A stretch of DNA of 64,000 bases, from contig NZ_CP040710.1 of NCBI RefSeq assembly GCF_005943945.1, positions 445,001 through 509,000 of the forward strand, in the 5' to 3' direction. The notes beneath the pieces are model-generated. The model searched no databases. It was not told the origin of the DNA and saw only the letters and a program-made list of their open reading frames with translations. How positions within the stretch are numbered: the stretch's first letter is position 1; every line of letters begins with the position of its first letter. Positions 60,216-64,000 of this stretch are shown piece after piece. The translations under genes and the position numbers were made by a program. This stretch comes from Aggregatimonas sangjinii (lineage in GTDB: Bacteria > Bacteroidota > Bacteroidia > Flavobacteriales > Flavobacteriaceae).

Positions 60216-61376
60216 TTATTTTACCAATCGCAAGCCTGTATATTGCCATCGAAGATCGGTCTGAAAAAAATTGCGGTAAGTGGGCCGCGTATGGTTGATA
60301 GGTGTTGCTACGGAACCGCCCCGAAGCACTTTTTGATTGACCATGAACTTACCGTTGTACTCTCCCAAGGCCCCATCGGCTTTGGTGTAATTGGGGTAAG
60401 GCAGGTAGGCGCTTTCCGTCCACTCCCATCGGCTGCCCCAGGGAAAATACTGCTGTGCTGCTTCCCACTCGAATTCCGTTGGTAGGCGGCATCCTTTCCA
60501 TTGTGCGAAAGCGAAGGCCTCAAAATAGGAAATATGCGTTACTGGAGATTCAGGATGAATAGGTTGCAATCCCTTTAAGGTGTAATGCTGCCAATTTCCA
60601 TCGATACGATGCCAATACAGGGGAGATTCGATTCCATTTTGCTGCACCCAGTCCCAGCCTTCCGCATGCCATAGGTCAAATTTTTGGTATCCGCCGGCGG
60701 TTATAAATTCAATATATTCTTTATTGGTGACCAGTTTGTTGGCGATACTGTACGCATGAAGGTATACCTTATGCCTTCCCAATTCGTTGTCGTAACTGAA
60801 TGTTTCCGAATTATGGCCTATATCATAAACACCTTCTTCCAATGAAACCCAATCTTGGACATGTTTTTCAACTGGATGTTCTTTGAAGGTGTCGGAATAA
60901 ATCGGAAGTAAAGGATTATTCCCAAGAATATATTTGATATCCGTTAACAATAACTCTTGATGCTGTTTTTCATGATGGATACCGATTTCCAGTAAATTCA
61001 ACAATTCTGGGTCATTTTTCTCTTGAAAGAGCGATTTGATGGCCTTGGTTACATAGTCCCGATATTCATACACTTTCTGAACCGATGGCCGGGAAAGATT
61101 ACCTCGGTCAGACCGAACTACACGTTTGCCTACGGTTTCATAGTAACTATTGAAGACAAAGGAAAAATCGGTATCGAAAACACGATAGCTCGTCGCGTGG
61201 GGTTCCAAAATAAATTGCTCGAAAAACCAAGTGGAATGGCCCAAATGCCATTTCGGCGGGGAAACATCTATAATGGGCTGTACTACATAATCCTCGATTT
61301 CCAAAGGTTCGCAGAGGGTCTCGGTATGTTTTCGGGTTTCCAAAAAGAAATCCAATAGGGAATCGGTAAGAATCAT
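60216..61376 (-). CDS. egtB: Ergothioneine sulfoxide synthase EgtB
   Basis: 386 residues. Iron enzyme joining hercynine with a thiol donor and oxygen. N-terminal DinB_2 domain: HLGHSTWFFEQFIL and HHEKQHQELLLTDI provide the three iron-binding histidines; C-terminal FGE-sulfatase domain: THISYFEAFAFAQWKGCRLP, TEFEWEAAQQYFPWG and VLRGGSVATPINHTR. Ends YTGLRLVK as is usual. Lacking egtA/egtC here, cysteine itself may be the thiol donor, but that is inference. An OvoA (ovothiol) identity is less likely because egtD is adjacent. Confidence 0.93.
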   Translation of the reverse strand: MILTDSLLDFFLETRKHTETLCEPLEIEDYVVQPIIDVSPPKWHLGHSTWFFEQFILEPHATSYRVFDTDFSFVFNSYYETVGKRVVRSDRGNLSRPSVQKVYEYRDYVTKAIKSLFQEKNDPELLNLLEIGIHHEKQHQELLLTDIKYILGNNPLLPIYSDTFKEHPVEKHVQDWVSLEEGVYDIGHNSETFSYDNELGRHKVYLHAYSIANKLVTNKEYIEFITAGGYQKFDLWHAEGWDWVQQNGIESPLYWHRIDGNWQHYTLKGLQPIHPESPVTHISYFEAFAFAQWKGCRLPTEFEWEAAQQYFPWGSRWEWTESAYLPYPNYTKADGALGEYNGKFMVNQKVLRGGSVATPINHTRPTYRNFFQTDLRWQYTGLRLVK

Positions 61377-61506
61377 AGCAAATGATTTATGCTATAAAGA
61401 TACGGATAATGGAAAGGAGGTGGGTAACGCTTTTGGGGATTTGGTTGCCGTTATTAGCGCCGGGAACGCAGGAAGTATTATCGATGCGCCTTCGCAATAA
61501 GCTTTA

Positions 61507-62358
61507 TCAAACAGCCACAACCCCCTTAATATGCGGATGCGGATTATAATCCACCAATGTGAAATCCTCGAATTTAAAATCAAAGATATCGGTCACTTCC
61601 GGATTGATAATCATTTTAGGGAGTGGCCTGGGCTCACGGCTTAATTGTAGCGCCACCTGCTCCATATGATTATCATAGATGTGGGCATCACCGAAAGAAT
61701 GGATAAAATCCCCAGCCTCGTAACCGCAGACCTGCGCCATCATCATCGTAAACAACGCATAGGACGCGATATTGAAAGGTACCCCTAAAAAGATATCCGC
61801 ACTGCGTTGATAAAGCTGTAAAGACAATTTTGCTTTCCCCCCTGCTTGGGAGGGGTCCGGGGGGCTCACATAAAACTGAAAAAAGGCGTGACACGGCGGC
61901 AAGGCCGCTTTGCCGTTTGCCACATTCTCGGAGAATGATTTTGAGGTATCAGGCAACACACTAGGGTTCCATGCCGATACGAGCATACGACGGCTATTAG
62001 GGTTGTTTTTTAAGGAATGGATAACTTCCTTGATCTGATCGATCTCATCATTGTTCCAATTGCGCCATTGGTGACCGTATACGGGACCTAAATCACCGTT
62101 TTCATCGGCCCATTCGTTCCAGATGCGTACTCCGTTTTCCTGAAGGTAACTTACATTGGTATCTCCCTTTAAAAACCAGAGTAATTCATAAACAATGGAT
62201 TTTAAGTGCAGTTTCTTGGTCGTCACCATAGGGAAGCCTTCACTTAGATCAAACCGCATTTGATAGCCGAAAACACTTTTGGTACCCGTACCGGTACGGT
62301 CGCCTTTTTGATTGCCGTTTTCGAGTACATGTCTGAGTAAGTCGTGGTATTGTTTCAT
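61507..62358 (-). CDS. thyA: Thymidylate synthase with an inserted palindromic segment
   Basis: 283 residues from [15 protein letters not shown]. Converts dUMP to dTMP with methylene-tetrahydrofolate. [30 protein letters not shown], catalytic cysteine in [32 protein letters not shown] and [10 protein letters not shown] are all normal. Between FQFYV and [10 protein letters not shown], where other ThyA proteins have about three residues (ADG), this one has [12 protein letters not shown], an extra segment of roughly ten residues, encoded by a G/C-rich palindromic element. The start codon abuts another copy of that element at 62359, so the ribosome-binding region lies in a G-rich hairpin. Reading to 62376 is only repeat sequence. 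Confidence 0.95.
   Translation of the reverse strand: MKQYHDLLRHVLENGNQKGDRTGTGTKSVFGYQMRFDLSEGFPMVTTKKLHLKSIVYELLWFLKGDTNVSYLQENGVRIWNEWADENGDLGPVYGHQWRNWNNDEIDQIKEVIHSLKNNPNSRRMLVSAWNPSVLPDTSKSFSENVANGKAALPPCHAFFQFYVSPPDPSQAGGKAKLSLQLYQRSADIFLGVPFNIASYALFTMMMAQVCGYEAGDFIHSFGDAHIYDNHMEQVALQLSREPRPLPKMIINPEVTDIFDFKFEDFTLVDYNPHPHIKGVVAV
61831..61866. repeat. Palindromic element in frame inside thyA
   Basis: The plus strand reads TGCTTTCCCCCCTGCTTGGG and continues AGGGGTCCGGGGGGCT. It is of the same family as the 29-base ends at 62359-62387 and 62631-62659 (pattern TTCCCCC, short loop, GGGGG, spacer, GGGGGCT). It adds 12 codons, of which about 10 are extra, without breaking the frame. Confidence 0.85.
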
Positions 62359-62659
62359 AAGCCCCCTAGCCCCCAAAGGGGGAACTCTTATGGGTGTGTT
62401 TTAATTTGTTTTGCTTCAAAAATAAACAAACAAGATTTGAGGAAAAACAAAAAGTTTTTCCATTTATCAATAATTATCAACCGTACTGGAAGTGCCGCGG
62501 GAATACCAGTTCCTCCTTTGGGAATGTTTTGATTTAGCTTCGATAATTAACAAACAAGATTCGAGGAAAAACTTTTAGTTTTTCCAGTTATCATTGATTA
62601 TCGACCGCCCCAGAAGTGCCGCAAGAATGCGAGTTCCCCCTTTGGGGGCTAGGGGGCTT
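62359..62659. mobile_element. 301-bp MITE-like element with 29-base perfect inverted ends
   Basis: The ends 62359-62387 (AAGCCCCCTAGCCCCCAAAG then GGGGAACTC) and 62631-62659 are perfect inverted copies of 29 bases. Inside are two diverged direct repeats of about 124 bases (from about 62425 and 62549, each starting AACAAACAAGATT and holding a hairpin GGAAAAAC/GTTTTTCC), with a decayed copy of the end sequence between them (about 62509-62524). No transposase frame. The element fills the whole gap from the thyA start to two bases before the nupC stop. Confidence 0.75.
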
Positions 62660-62661
62660 TT

Positions 62662-64000
62662 TTACCCTAAAATCATTCCTGCAAAAGTAGCGGAAAGTAA
62701 GGATGCCAAAGAACCGCCGAGAACGGCCTTTAGACCAAATTCCGAAAGCGTCCTTCGTTGACCTGGGGCTAGAGAACCGATACCGCCGATCTGTATGCCG
62801 ATAGAGGCGAAATTGGCGAACCCGCACAGCATATAGGTGGCCATGATTACCGACTTGTTGTAGGTGAGGTGTGGGGTGTTGGCCATATCTTTCAACTCGG
62901 CCAATTGGCCGTATCCTATAAACTCACTAGCGGCTAATTTGATGCCCAATAGTTGCCCCATGAGCATGATATCCTCTTTGGCAATACCGATAAGCCACAT
63001 CAGGGGTGCAAAGATGGTACCTAAAATCGCTTCCAGGGAGAACGAATCGTAAACGGAATTCGAGGCGATCCAATCATTTATACCCGTAAAATTTCCAAAC
63101 CCGCCGAGGATACCATTGATCATGGCGATAACGGCTACAAAAACCAAGAGCATCGCACCTACGTTCACCGCCAGTTTTAGGCCTTCAGTGGTTCCGTTCG
63201 CGATGGCATCAAGAAGGTTAGCCCCGATTTTTTCGGAAGAAACATGTACATCGGTATTGACCGCCTCGGTCTGTGGGTAGAGCATTTTAGAGATGACAAT
63301 GGCCCCAGGGGCCGCCATGACCGACGCTGCCAAAAGGTGTTTGGCGAACACCAACTGCAATACTTTGTCCTCGCCTCCTAAAAATTGGATGTAGGCTGCC
63401 AGTACGGCACCGGCAACGGTTGCCATACCACCGATCATTACCAAAAGAATCTCCGACTTGGTCATCTTCTCGAGATAAGCCTTAATCAATAATGGTGCTT
63501 CGGTCTGCCCCAGGAAAATATTTCCTGCGACCGATAGGCTTTCAGCACCGGAGATACCCAAACTTTTTGAAAGCAACCACGCCAAAGCTTTGACTACTTT
63601 TTGAATGATGCCCAAATAGAATAATAACGAGGTAAGTGCCGAGAAGAAAATAATTGTTGGAAGTACCTGAAAGGCAAAAATATAGCCGAAGGTATTCATG
63701 TCTACGACCAGCCCTTCAAAAAGGAACTTGCTTCCCGCCCGTGTATAGCCTAAGATATTGATAAAAACCTCTCCAATGGCTTCAAATATACGTTGAATAA
63801 AGGTGACTTTCAATACCCCGATCGCAATGAGCAATTGTATCGCCAAACCGATGAGAACCGTTCTCCAATTGATGGCCCTCCGATTTGAACTGAACAGAAA
63901 AGCGATCAGGAGCAGGACGGTCATACCGAGCACACCCCTTGCCAAACCCGATACGGTAAATCCCGCATTGGGAATAGCTTCCAGCTCATCGTTTAAAGTA
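62662..64000 (-). CDS. NupC-type concentrative nucleoside transporter (partial, cut by right edge)
   Basis: About 446 codons are seen; the frame stays open to the window edge, so the N-terminus, probably a signal-like extension, is missing. Membrane protein of the CNT family importing nucleosides with sodium or protons. Many spans, with family motifs GQTEAPLLIKAYLEKMTKSE, MIGGMATVAGAVLAAYI, and MWLIGIAKEDIMLMGQLLG, FIGYGQLAEL, YMLCGFANFASIGIQIGGIG and ending AGMILG. Neighbour thyA and the cytidine deaminase in this window fit a pyrimidine salvage theme. Confidence 0.92.
   Translation of the reverse strand, partial: TLNDELEAIPNAGFTVSGLARGVLGMTVLLLIAFLFSSNRRAINWRTVLIGLAIQLLIAIGVLKVTFIQRIFEAIGEVFINILGYTRAGSKFLFEGLVVDMNTFGYIFAFQVLPTIIFFSALTSLLFYLGIIQKVVKALAWLLSKSLGISGAESLSVAGNIFLGQTEAPLLIKAYLEKMTKSEILLVMIGGMATVAGAVLAAYIQFLGGEDKVLQLVFAKHLLAASVMAAPGAIVISKMLYPQTEAVNTDVHVSSEKIGANLLDAIANGTTEGLKLAVNVGAMLLVFVAVIAMINGILGGFGNFTGINDWIASNSVYDSFSLEAILGTIFAPLMWLIGIAKEDIMLMGQLLGIKLAASEFIGYGQLAELKDMANTPHLTYNKSVIMATYMLCGFANFASIGIQIGGIGSLAPGQRRTLSEFGLKAVLGGSLASLLSATFAGMILG

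Overview
The window looks like chromosome of a gliding marine member of the Flavobacteriaceae (Bacteroidota), perhaps near Maribacter, Zobellia or Muricauda. This rests on gldJ and porV (gliding and type IX secretion), a 55-residue small protein I recognise as the Lacal_2735 family, a hybrid two-component system, promoters of the Bacteroidota form TTTG-N18..23-TAnnTTTG, and little use of Shine-Dalgarno sites. I see no prophage, plasmid backbone or CRISPR array. The genus is inference.

Layout. 1-12.9 kb is core metabolism: gltBD (cut by the left edge), an acyl-CoA dehydrogenase, a Glu/Leu-type dehydrogenase, nhaD, an ExbB-ExbD-TonB energiser and folC. 12.9-13.4 kb holds tRNA-Val(TAC) with two decayed partial copies. 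13.5-18.8 kb is a compact light/flavin cluster: several tiny proteins, a FAD-binding photolyase-like protein, a flavin reductase, DUF2256, a cryptochrome/photolyase, a membrane protein and a DinB protein. 18.9-19.6 kb holds tRNA-Val(GAC) followed by an 82-bp tandem array built from the 3' end of that tRNA. 19.7-25.1 kb is a cusAB-like metal efflux pair. 25.2-36.5 kb carries murF, gldJ, porV, cdd, pdhA-pdhC, an M28 peptidase, an SDR, a broken HAD gene and a SprT-like protein. 36.6-46.0 kb carries manC, DUF389, an MlaFE-type ABC importer, pafA, murI, folA, an aminotransferase and a glycogen-binding-like protein. 46.5-57.2 kb is more accessory: a 1348-residue hybrid sensor-regulator, two lipoproteins, a pair of histidine-rich TPR-like proteins, a SCO protein and a RibD-like reductase. 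57.2-58.8 kb looks empty but contains three repeated 37-codon reading frames on the minus strand. 58.8-64 kb carries DUF427, ergothioneine genes egtD and egtB, thyA, and a NupC-type transporter cut by the right edge.

The most unusual features are two. The first is the family of three 37-residue reading frames at 57520-58183: equal length, common start and stop, and mostly synonymous differences. The second is a set of short G/C-rich palindromes found inside tRNA-derived sequences (12994-13375, 18945-19601), inside the thyA coding frame (61831-61866), and as 29-base perfect inverted ends of a 301-bp element that fills the thyA/nupC gap (62359-62659). Together they recall Rickettsia palindromic elements, which also enter RNA genes and coding frames.
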